Origin: Hungatella sp. UBA5982
Lineage (GTDB): Bacteria > Bacillota > Clostridia > Lachnospirales > Lachnospiraceae
Assembly: GCA_002429965.1 (NCBI GenBank)
Contig: DJBG01000165.1
Span: 342-9,016 of the forward strand
Reading direction: 5' to 3'
Length of the DNA: 8,675 nucleotides
Shown: one piece after another, positions 1-5,040 of the stretch
Position numbering within the stretch: position 1 is the first letter of the stretch
How the letters are laid out: every line of letters begins with the position of its first letter
Notes under the pieces: model-generated
Seen by the model: the letters and a program-made list of their open reading frames with translations, nothing else
The model's database searches: none
What the model was told of the DNA's origin: nothing
Program-made: the position numbers and the translations under genes

Positions 1-77
1 CCGCTGATGAGTTTGTTGAGGCCCTGATCAGAACCGCCGGAAAGAACTATATTCTTTCGGATAGGGGAGGGATTTGA
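1..77 (+). CDS. C-terminal tail of an upstream CDS, probably the ABC transporter ATPase (5' truncated)
   Basis: An open frame enters the window at base 3 and ends at TGA 75-77. It encodes 24 residues starting ADEFVEALIRTAG. An '(A/N)P-A-D-E-F-V' stretch is common near the C-terminus of Opu/ProV-type ABC ATPases, where the last helix follows the nucleotide-binding domain, and the next gene is the matching permease. The stop codon shares its A with the ATG of the permease (TGATG), so the two genes are probably translationally coupled. The identity is inferred from position and a short motif only; no Walker or signature motif is inside the window. Confidence 0.5.
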   Translation, partial: ADEFVEALIRTAGKNYILSDRGGI

Positions 78-715
78 TGATAGACTACTTAAGTACATAT
101 CAGGAAAAATTACTGACTGCTTTGGTGCAACACTTACAGATCGTAGGAATCACACTGATTATTTCCATCCTGTTGGCCTTTGCCATCACCCTGCTGAGCA
201 TTCGTTCGGAGCGGCTGGTAAATGCGGCAATCCAGATTTTCAGTGTCATCTATTCCATACCCAGCCTTGCGCTCTTTGCAATACTCATCCCGATTATGGG
301 AATAGGCAGAAATACGGCGATCTTCGTTCTGGTGCTTTATAACCAGTTTCTTTTGCTCCGCAATATCATGGCGGGACTAAAGGGGGTGGATGAGCCGGTT
401 CTGGAAGCTGCTCTGGGAATGCCAATGAACCAGTGGCAGATTTTATACAAGGTGAAGCTGCCTCTTGCACTGCCTGTAATTATGGCTGGAATTCATCTGG
501 CGATCATATCTACGATCGGTATCGCAACCATTGCTGCCACCATCAATGCCGGCGGTCTGGGTACCATACTTTTTGATGGGCTTCGTTCAATGAATACTTA
601 TAAAATCCTTTGGGGCACGATCTTTTGCGCCGGCATCGCATGGGCGGCAGATGGATTGCTTCAGATGATTGAATCAATATTATACAAAAAGGTGGGATTT
701 AAACATGAGCTATGA
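77..715 (+). CDS. opuCB: Opu-type (osmoprotectant/quaternary amine-like) ABC transporter permease
   Basis: This is a 212-residue inner-membrane permease of the binding-protein-dependent transport family. It has several hydrophobic spans (roughly residues 18-42, 48-75, 80-100, 130-160 and 177-197). The cytoplasmic EAA coupling loop is clear: EAALGM starts at residue 110 and LPLALPVIMAGI follows from 128, the pattern that docks on the ATPase. The stretches IPSLALFAILIPIMGIG and TIGIATIAATINAGGLG are typical of OpuCB/OpuCD/YehW proteins that import glycine betaine, carnitine or choline. ATG 77 is chosen over the in-frame TTG at 74 because AGGGGAGGG (63-71) sits 5 bases before it. The substrate is not certain: the downstream sulfur enzyme may point to a sulfur-containing solute. 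The second permease and the binding protein are not in the window and may lie upstream. Confidence 0.88.
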   Translation: MIDYLSTYQEKLLTALVQHLQIVGITLIISILLAFAITLLSIRSERLVNAAIQIFSVIYSIPSLALFAILIPIMGIGRNTAIFVLVLYNQFLLLRNIMAGLKGVDEPVLEAALGMPMNQWQILYKVKLPLALPVIMAGIHLAIISTIGIATIAATINAGGLGTILFDGLRSMNTYKILWGTIFCAGIAWAADGLLQMIESILYKKVGFKHEL

Positions 716-2003
716 AGCATACAAAGACAGTTCTCTCGGTTTTACGACCAGGCAGCTCCACGCGGGATATAACCCGGAAGAGCATTACCGTTCTAAAGCG
801 GTACCGATTTATCATACTGCAGCCTTTGAACTGGGTGATTTTGACCGCTGTACCAGGCTTTTCGACTATTCGGAGGAAGGGCATTCCTATGTGAGATTTT
901 CCAATCCCACAAATGATGTACTAGAAAAAAGAATCGCTTCATTAGAGGGCGGAAGTGCAGCCCTTTCCTTAAGTTCAGGTATGGCAGCCATCTCCAATAC
1001 ATTTTTGAATCTTGCAACAGCGGGGGATGAGATTGCGGCGGTTCAGACTTTATACGGCGGGAGCACTACCCTGCTGAATAAAATCCTGCCCGAATACGGA
1101 ATCAAGGGCCGGTTTATCGAGGACGAAAACGATATTGAATCCTATAAACGAGCAATCAATGAGAAAACAAAAGCCATTTATATTGAAAGCCTCGGAAATC
1201 CGGGAATGAACATCGTAGATATTGAGGCCATCGCAAAGCTTGCCCATGAAAACGGCATTCCCTTAGTCATTGACAATACCTTTGCAACTCCTTATCTCAT
1301 CAAAGCTTTCGACCACGGTGCCGACATTTTATGTTATTCCGCTACGAAATATCTGGCGGGTCATGGTACTATCATCGTGGGGCTTGTGGTGGAAAAGGGA
1401 GGCTTTGATTGGCATAACGGGAAATTCCCTCAGTTTGATTCTTTTTATGAAGAGTATAAGGATTCAATCGGAGAGGAAGAACTGAGAAAAAACATCTTTA
1501 CCAAGAGGCTCCGTATCCGGTATCTGACAGACTTCGGATCCCATCTCAGCCCGACCAATGCCTTTTATCTCCTGCAGGGTATGGAAACCCTGTCCCTTCG
1601 CATGGAACGCCATGTGGAAAATGCCCTGAAGGTGGCACAATTCCTGGAAAGCCATCCGCAGATCCTGCAGGTATCCTATTCTGGATTGGAGAGCAGCCCT
1701 TACTATAACCTGGCGAAAAAATATTTTCCAAAAGGTCCCGGCGCGATCCTGTCCATCCGCCTAAAAGGAGGTCTGGAGGCAGCCAAGAAGGTGTTGGAGC
1801 GGGTTCGCATCTTCGATTACATGGTAAACGTGGGGGATGCAAAGTCTTTGATCGTACATTCCGCAACCTCCACACATTTTGGACAGTCGAAGGAGCAAAG
1901 GGAAAAAGCAGGAGTTTATGATGATACACTTCGTTTATCCGTAGGCATTGAAGATGCGGAGGATCTTATCGCAGATTTGAGGCAGGCATTGGATTCGCTA
2001 TAG
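705..2003 (+). CDS. metY: O-acetylhomoserine sulfhydrylase (O-acetylhomoserine aminocarboxypropyltransferase), PLP-dependent
   Basis: This is a 432-residue cytosolic enzyme of the Cys/Met metabolism PLP family, the usual length for MetY. It replaces the acetate of O-acetylhomoserine with sulfide or methanethiol, giving homocysteine or methionine. Landmarks are RFSNPTN (64-70), SSGMAA (90-95), YGGS (117-120), ESLGNPG (161-167), VIDNTFATPYL (188-198), the PLP lysine K215 in SATKYLAGHG, and HSATSTHFGQS near 385-395. Insertions relative to the ~390-residue cystathionine gamma-synthases favour MetY, although a related gamma-lyase cannot be excluded. The ATG at 705 is preferred over an in-frame ATG at 669 because AGGTGG (690-695) precedes it and it matches the family N-terminus. 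It overlaps the permease frame by 11 bases, so it is co-transcribed and probably coupled. No S-box or T-box lies just upstream, so control would come from further up the operon. Confidence 0.9.
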   Translation: MSYEAYKDSSLGFTTRQLHAGYNPEEHYRSKAVPIYHTAAFELGDFDRCTRLFDYSEEGHSYVRFSNPTNDVLEKRIASLEGGSAALSLSSGMAAISNTFLNLATAGDEIAAVQTLYGGSTTLLNKILPEYGIKGRFIEDENDIESYKRAINEKTKAIYIESLGNPGMNIVDIEAIAKLAHENGIPLVIDNTFATPYLIKAFDHGADILCYSATKYLAGHGTIIVGLVVEKGGFDWHNGKFPQFDSFYEEYKDSIGEEELRKNIFTKRLRIRYLTDFGSHLSPTNAFYLLQGMETLSLRMERHVENALKVAQFLESHPQILQVSYSGLESSPYYNLAKKYFPKGPGAILSIRLKGGLEAAKKVLERVRIFDYMVNVGDAKSLIVHSATSTHFGQSKEQREKAGVYDDTLRLSVGIEDAEDLIADLRQALDSL

Positions 2004-2017
2004 GGGAATTCAGGAAA

Positions 2018-2073
2018 AATGGCAGGAATATATGAGGCATCTTTTATTGGGAAGTCGAAATATTCCTGCCATT
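2018..2073 (+). terminator. Perfect 14-bp inverted repeat after metY, possible terminator without a U-run
   Basis: Bases 2018-2031 (AATGGCAGGAATAT) pair perfectly with 2060-2073 across a 28-base loop, beginning 15 bases after the metY stop. The position suits the end of the operon. There is no clean U-tract after it (CGTATACCTTTTAG), so it may instead be an mRNA 3' stabiliser or a processing hairpin. Confidence 0.5.
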
Positions 2074-2273
2074 CGTATACCTTTTAGTGGCATATGTTTC
2101 TTCCATTGAATAGAAACTACGCAATAGAGTATTGAAAACAGAGGGCCGATGGGGCGCAAGAGGTACTATACCAATCAGAAGATGGAGGAATCAGCTGGGA
2201 ATTTGCCGGGAAGATCAGATTAGTATAGATTCACCCCATAAATGAATTCTTAAATAAAAGAACGAATGTGAAA

Positions 2274-2332
2274 CATATGCCAGGTGAAAGCAGTAAAATC
2301 TGCTTACCATCTGGCATGTGAATTTTATTATA
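2274..2332 (+). terminator. Orphan rho-independent-like terminator
   Basis: CATATGCCAG (2274-2283) pairs with CTGGCATGTG (2311-2320). An inner AGCAG/CTGCT pairing (2289-2293 with 2300-2304) closes a TAAAAT loop, with a few unpaired bases between the two stems. AATTTTATTATA follows. It looks like an intrinsic terminator on the + strand, yet no gene lies between it and the metY hairpin. It could end read-through from metY or an unseen short transcript. Confidence 0.55.
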
Positions 2333-2339
2333 CAAAACA

Positions 2340-2368
2340 TCGAAAAATGTGAATTGCCATGTTATAAT
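2340..2368 (+). promoter_or_regulatory. Candidate sigma-A promoter for the small repeat-protein gene
   Basis: There is a perfect -10 TATAAT (2363-2368), with TCGAAA (2340-2345) as a weak -35 at 17 bases. It lies just after the orphan terminator. It would give a leader of about 130 bases before the ATG at 2509. Confidence 0.45.
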
Positions 2369-2427
2369 GAAGAAAATGATTTTACAAAAAAGAATAGGCT
2401 GTAGTGGCAAGAGTTTTTCTATATACC

Positions 2428-2458
2428 TTGACTCCAAGGGGATACCAGATGCTATAGT
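2428..2458 (+). promoter_or_regulatory. Second candidate promoter upstream of the small repeat-protein gene
   Basis: TTGACT (2428-2433) and TATAGT (2453-2458) are separated by 19 bases, which is long. The -10 is preceded by TGC, giving an extended -10 that could compensate. It is an alternative to the TATAAT at 2363. Confidence 0.4.
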
Positions 2459-2508
2459 CATCATATTATAAGTTCAAGGAATGTTGAGACGGTTGCGAGG
2501 AAAAATAT

Positions 2509-2877
2509 ATGGAAAATTATTCACAAAAGGAACTAGATGCTGCATTACAGCTCATATCTTCTACCATAAATAATTGTGAAAAAATGCAATTAAAATTTGC
2601 AGATGGTACATCACAGTATTCTCTATTAAAAAATAGAATTAAGGCTTTGTATATTTCAAAAGCTTTGATAGAAAATGACAGTAATATTGGATTGTATACT
2701 AAAACAGATTTAGTAAAAGCATTACCACCTGTGCTATCAATCATTAGCAAAACCGAGAAGGCTCAAATCAAATTTGACAAAGAAACGATTCAATACAGGC
2801 GATTTTCCCCTATCATAAGAGCAATGTATCTTTCCAAAGACTTTATAGAAAACGAAATCTCGAATCGAACACCGTAA
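2509..2877 (+). CDS. Small hypothetical protein built from two diverged tandem copies of a ~57-residue unit
   Basis: This is a 122-residue soluble, helix-prone protein of unknown function. Residues 3-59 and 62-118 align nearly without gaps, with about 22 identical positions. Shared landmarks are Y..(K/T)(E/D)L..AL near the start, E-K-x-Q-x-K-F in the middle, T-x-Q-Y, and I-(K/R)-A-(L/M)-Y-(I/L)-S-K..IEN at the end. I recall single-unit proteins of this kind (a Cys-Glu-Lys-x-Gln then Thr-Ser-Gln-Tyr pattern) as common hypotheticals in Clostridia, but cannot name a family. GCGAGG (2495-2500), 8 bases before ATG 2509, supports the start. There is no signal peptide, membrane span or catalytic motif. 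The unit retains the only Cys in copy 1 (C23), replaced by Thr in copy 2. It stands alone at the left edge of the AT-rich block, upstream of the resistance operon's promoter. A functional link to resistance is not shown. Confidence 0.75.
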   Translation: MENYSQKELDAALQLISSTINNCEKMQLKFADGTSQYSLLKNRIKALYISKALIENDSNIGLYTKTDLVKALPPVLSIISKTEKAQIKFDKETIQYRRFSPIIRAMYLSKDFIENEISNRTP

Positions 2878-2963
2878 ACCTTGCTAATAAAAGCTGCTGG
2901 TTATACTGCCTATAAGAATTTAAGGTCAACATATAAGAAACATTTTTTTTGATACACTCTTTG

Positions 2964-2992
2964 TTGACTTTTTCGGCAAATAATAGTACAAT
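2964..2992 (+). promoter_or_regulatory. Promoter P1 of the ABC-F/cfr operon
   Basis: TTGACT (2964-2969) and TACAAT (2987-2992) are separated by the ideal 17 bases, a strong sigma-A type promoter. Transcription would start near 2999, placing the MINFSC leader ORF about 20 bases into the transcript and the ABC-F start about 400 bases downstream. Confidence 0.75.
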
Positions 2993-3018
2993 GATAAAAA
3001 ATAATTTGAGGTGAAAAA

Positions 3019-3039
3019 ATGATTAATTTTTCTTGCTAA
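3019..3039 (+). CDS. Leader peptide 1 (MINFSC)
   Basis: This is a six-codon ORF, ATG to TAA, with a good ribosome binding site GAGGTGA (3008-3014) about 5 bases upstream. Its last codons (3029-3036, TTTCTTGC) form the 5' foot of the long hairpin that follows. A ribosome translating or stalled here would therefore melt the base of that hairpin. This is the layout expected of a ribosome-sensing attenuator. The peptide has no known homologue to me; its role is inferred from the RNA layout. Confidence 0.6.
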   Translation: MINFSC

Positions 3040-3126
3040 TTTTTCCGGTACATTTCATACAAAGCGAAACAGGAGCGTCCTGTTTGTTTTGTTGTACCCA
3101 TGCAAGAAAGTTATTCTTTTTTTCTC
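3029..3126 (+). terminator. Long attenuator hairpin with U-run after leader peptide 1
   Basis: An extended interrupted stem is formed by TTTCTTGC (3029-3036) with GCAAGAAA (3102-3109), GGTACA (3047-3052) with TGTACC (3093-3098), ACAAA (3059-3063) with TTTGT (3088-3092), and AAACAGGA (3067-3074) with TCCTGTTT (3078-3085) around a GCG loop. GTTATTCTTTTTTTCTC follows, so transcription from P1 may stop near 3120 unless the leader is occupied by a ribosome. The GCAAGAA strand can also pair with TTCTTGC at 3201-3207 inside the next terminator. Confidence 0.65.
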
Positions 3127-3147
3127 TTAATATATACACTTGTGTTG

Positions 3148-3156
3148 TGCTATAAT
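3148..3156 (+). promoter_or_regulatory. Promoter P2 (extended -10) of the ABC-F/cfr operon
   Basis: TGCTATAAT is a perfect extended -10 element. No good -35 is found at 16-18 bases (the sequence there is TA-rich), which is usual for extended -10 promoters. The start would fall near 3163, only about 7 bases before the ATG of leader peptide 2 and downstream of the first attenuator. Confidence 0.55.
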
Positions 3157-3169
3157 GTTTAGCTTAACT

Positions 3170-3190
3170 ATGTATATTTATGAGCTGTAA
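3170..3190 (+). CDS. Possible leader peptide 2 (MYIYEL), running into the terminator stem
   Basis: This six-codon ORF is followed by TAA. Its final codons GAG CTG TAA are the first bases of the terminator stem (from 3182), so a ribosome paused on it would block the terminator. It resembles in length and composition the very short hydrophobic leader known before msrD (MYLIFM). No clear ribosome binding site precedes it; from P2 it would be almost leaderless. It is a candidate, not established. Confidence 0.4.
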   Translation: MYIYEL

Positions 3191-3219
3191 GAATAATTAA
3201 TTCTTGCAGCTCTTATTTT
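3182..3219 (+). terminator. Strong intrinsic terminator (attenuator) upstream of the ABC-F gene
   Basis: GAGCTGTAAGAAT (3182-3194) pairs with ATTCTTGCAGCTC (3200-3212): 13 pairs with one G-U, around a 5-base AATTA loop, followed by TTATTTTTTA. It lies downstream of both promoters and 35 bases before the next leader ORF, so it should cut transcription of the resistance genes unless relieved. The 3' arm (TTCTTGC, 3201-3207) also matches GCAAGAA at 3102-3108, giving a possible antiterminator. Confidence 0.8.
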
Positions 3220-3253
3220 TTATATAATTCGAATAAGGAGGTTGAATAATATT

Positions 3254-3334
3254 ATGATAAATAAAGACACTTTGCTAACACATGTTTATATCCATATAGA
3301 GTCGGATACTACAGGCGGCACTTATATGGAGTAA
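3254..3334 (+). CDS. 26-residue leader peptide of the ABC-F gene
   Basis: The ORF runs ATG 3254 to TAA 3332-3334. It begins MINKDTLLTHVY and ends with Tyr-Met-Glu. AAGGAGG (3235-3241) lies 12 bases upstream, slightly far. It has exactly the length of the leader before cfr (4899-4979). Aligned without gaps the two share M1, T9, H14, D18, G21, M25 and E26, and in both the first hairpin strand begins at codon 13. It is probably a ribosome-stalling sensor for drugs that act on the peptidyl transferase centre or exit tunnel; this role is inferred. Confidence 0.7.
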   Translation: MINKDTLLTHVYIHIESDTTGGTYME

Positions 3335-3372
3335 TAATAAGGTCGCCTATTGTTCCGACTTTGTTATTTATA
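3291..3372 (+). promoter_or_regulatory. Alternative-hairpin attenuator in the ABC-F leader
   Basis: Two exclusive foldings are visible. Conformer B pairs TCCATATA (3291-3298) with TATATGGA (3323-3330). Conformer A pairs AGTCGGA (3300-3306) with TCCGACT (3354-3360) and encloses AGGCGGC (3313-3319) with GTCGCCT (3342-3348, one G-U). Conformer A is followed by TTGTTATTTAT, so it may act as a terminator. TTGTTC (3350-3355) can also pair weakly with GGACAA (3390-3395) over the end of the ribosome binding site. Ribosome position on the leader would choose between the foldings. Confidence 0.7.
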
Positions 3373-3399
3373 CGATAAAATTCAGAGGAGGACAAAAAG

Positions 3400-4878
3400 A
3401 TGTCTTTAATAAATGTTGCAAACCTAACCTTTGCTTATGAAGGTAGCTATGACAATATATTTGAAAATGTAAGCTTTCAAATTGATACTGATTGGAAATT
3501 GGGATTTACGGGAAGAAACGGAAGAGGGAAGACTACTTTTCTAAATCTTTTGCTTGGGAAATACGAATATAGCGGAAGCATTTCAGCTAATGTGACTTTT
3601 GAATACTTTCCTTATGAGGTACAGGAAAAAAGCAGTTTTACCATAGATATCATACGGGAGATCAGTCCGAATTCAATGGATTGGGAAATAGAAAGAGAAT
3701 TATCATTGCTGGATATGGACTATGATACTTTGTATAGACAGTTTTATACGCTATCGAAAGGAGAGCAGACCAAAGCACTGTTGGCTGCTATGTTTTTGAA
3801 GGAGAACTCCTTCTTATTGATCGATGAGCCTACCAATCATTTGGACGCCGAAGCCAGACAAAAACTGAGTGATTACCTGAAAAAAAAGAAAGGGTTTATT
3901 CTAATTTCCCATGACAGGTCTTTTTTGGACAATTGTATTGACCATATCTTATCTATTAATAAATCTAATATTGAAATACAAAAAGGAAATTTTTCTTCAT
4001 GGTGGAGAAACAAAGAACTACAAGATGGTTTTGAGCTGGCAGAGAATGAAAAATTAAAAAAAGACATTAACAGACTGTCCAGCTCAGCGAAACGGACAAC
4101 TACGTGGTCAAATAGTGTTGAAAGCAGCAAGTATGGAACCACTAATTCCGGGAGCAAATTAGATAGAGGATATGTTGGACATAAAGCTGCAAAAATGATG
4201 AAGCGTGCTAAAAATATAGAGGCCAGACAACAAAACATGATTGAGGAGAAATCAAAGCTTCTTAAAAATATCGAATCGAATGAAGGCTTAAAATTAGCAC
4301 CGTTTACGTTCCATGATAAAATGCTTGTAGAGCTTTCAGATGTTGCAATTAAATATGATGATAAAGTTGTCTGTGAAGGAGTAAGTTTCACTATTGAGCA
4401 AGGTGAAAAAATTGCTGTTCAAGGAAAGAACGGCAGTGGAAAATCAAGTATATTAAAATTGATTTATGGAGATAGCATCCCCCACAGTGGAATTGTAAGA
4501 AAGAACAACAAGTTAATCATTTCCTATGTTTCACAGGATACTTCAGATTTATATGGTGATTTATCTGAGTATGCAGATAAGTACGGTATAGACGAGAGTT
4601 TATTTAAATCGATGCTTAGAAAACTTGATTTTTCAAGAGAACAATTTGAAAAGCATATCGAAGATTTTAGCGGTGGACAGAAGAAAAAGGTATTGCTTGC
4701 TAAAAGTCTGTGTGAACGGGCGCATTTATATATTTGGGATGAACCATTGAACTTTATTGATGTCATTTCCCGTATGCAGATTGAGAAATTATTAATTGAA
4801 CACGAACTTACTATTTTGTTTGTTGAGCATGACAGAACATTTTGTGAAAATGTAGCAACAAAAACAATTAAATTGTAA
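3400..4878 (+). CDS. ABC-F ribosomal protection protein, Lsa/CplR type
   Basis: This is a 492-residue cytosolic protein with two ABC ATPase domains and no membrane span, so it is not a transporter. Domain 1 has Walker A GRNGRGKT (38-45), signature LSKGEQ (118-123), Walker B with catalytic E143 in DEPTNHLD, and switch H171. Domain 2 has Walker A GKNGSGKS (342-349), signature FSGGQ (423-427), E448 in WDEPLNFIDV and H477. The linker (about 203-300) contains RGYVGHKAAKMMKR, typical of Lsa-like antibiotic-resistance ABC-F proteins, and WDEPLNFID is also characteristic of that group. Known relatives enter the ribosomal E site and dislodge lincosamides, streptogramin A and pleuromutilins. The exact spectrum here is inferred. 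AGAGGAGGAC (3384-3393) precedes ATG 3400. Only 20 bases separate its stop from the leader ORF of the Cfr-like gene, so the two form one operon. Coding sequence is AT-rich compared with metY, which fits acquisition. Confidence 0.9.
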   Translation: MSLINVANLTFAYEGSYDNIFENVSFQIDTDWKLGFTGRNGRGKTTFLNLLLGKYEYSGSISANVTFEYFPYEVQEKSSFTIDIIREISPNSMDWEIERELSLLDMDYDTLYRQFYTLSKGEQTKALLAAMFLKENSFLLIDEPTNHLDAEARQKLSDYLKKKKGFILISHDRSFLDNCIDHILSINKSNIEIQKGNFSSWWRNKELQDGFELAENEKLKKDINRLSSSAKRTTTWSNSVESSKYGTTNSGSKLDRGYVGHKAAKMMKRAKNIEARQQNMIEEKSKLLKNIESNEGLKLAPFTFHDKMLVELSDVAIKYDDKVVCEGVSFTIEQGEKIAVQGKNGSGKSSILKLIYGDSIPHSGIVRKNNKLIISYVSQDTSDLYGDLSEYADKYGIDESLFKSMLRKLDFSREQFEKHIEDFSGGQKKKVLLAKSLCERAHLYIWDEPLNFIDVISRMQIEKLLIEHELTILFVEHDRTFCENVATKTIKL

Positions 4879-4898
4879 AGGCAGAAAAGGAAATTAAT

Positions 4899-4979
4899 AT
4901 GTTTAAAGAGTTAATAATAGCAACATACAATAGGCTCCATGCAAAGCCGGATGTTTTGGGCGACGCTTGCATGGAGTAG
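4899..4979 (+). CDS. 26-residue leader peptide of the Cfr-like gene
   Basis: The ORF runs ATG 4899 to TAG 4977-4979. It starts MFKELIIATYNR and ends with Ala-Cys-Met-Glu. AAAAGG (4885-4890) lies 8 bases before it. Length, the Met-Glu-stop ending and hairpin strand positions (from codon 13) match the leader of the ABC-F gene, and the DNA after both stops is alike (ATGGAGTA, then ATAA and GTCGC). It is therefore probably a duplicated leader. A role as a drug-sensing stalling peptide for the methyltransferase gene is inferred from this layout. Confidence 0.7.
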   Translation: MFKELIIATYNRLHAKPDVLGDACME

Positions 4980-5036
4980 TATAAGTCGCTAATCATACTG
5001 GCTTTGCTTCCTAACGATTAAAAGTGAGGAGGAAGC
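4935..5036 (+). promoter_or_regulatory. Alternative-hairpin attenuator with Shine-Dalgarno masking upstream of the Cfr-like gene
   Basis: Conformer B pairs CTCCATGCAA (4935-4944) with TTGCATGGAG (4967-4976), 10 perfect pairs. Conformer A pairs GCAAAGCC (4941-4948) with GGCTTTGC (5000-5007) and encloses GCGAC (4960-4964) with GTCGC (4985-4989). The two cannot coexist because they share 4941-4944. In addition GCTTCCT (5006-5012) pairs perfectly with AGGAAGC (5030-5036), covering part of the ribosome binding site GAGGAGG (5026-5032). No U-run follows, so control is more likely at translation than at termination. Confidence 0.7.
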
Positions 5037-5040
5037 CTGC

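Larger units (their letters stand above)
2004..2508. other. 505-base intergenic region with two hairpins and candidate promoters, no recognisable gene
   Basis: Between metY and the small repeat protein I find only the hairpin at 2018-2073, a terminator-like hairpin at 2274-2330 and two candidate promoters. Short open frames occur at 2110-2240 on the + strand and 2231-2464 on the - strand. None has a convincing ribosome binding site or a recognisable protein sequence. Base composition drops to AT-rich within this stretch, around 2230. Confidence 0.6.

Noticed and set aside
669..704. Upstream in-frame ATG extension of metY by 12 residues
   Set aside because: It has no ribosome binding site and does not match the family N-terminus. 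AGGTGG at 690-695 points to ATG 705.
1546..1929. 127-codon - strand frame opposite metY, and similar frames opposite the RpiR (6561-6968), Cfr-like (5142-5423) and EIIAB (7618-7872) genes
   Set aside because: All are antisense to genes with clear family motifs, lack ribosome binding sites and have implausible composition.
2231..2464. 77-codon hydrophobic open frame on the - strand in the intergenic region
   Set aside because: There is no ribosome binding site before its ATG. It runs through the terminator hairpin at 2274-2320 and over both candidate promoters, and its protein is not recognisable.
3873..4391. 172-codon open frame on the - strand inside the ABC-F gene
   Set aside because: It is a shadow of a well-conserved ABC-F coding frame. 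It has a low-complexity Ser/Phe-rich translation and no ribosome binding site.
3400..4878. ABC transporter ATPase subunit
   Set aside because: Two ABC domains are fused in one chain with the Lsa-type linker (RGYVGHKAAKMMKR), with no transmembrane segments and no permease partner. This is ABC-F.
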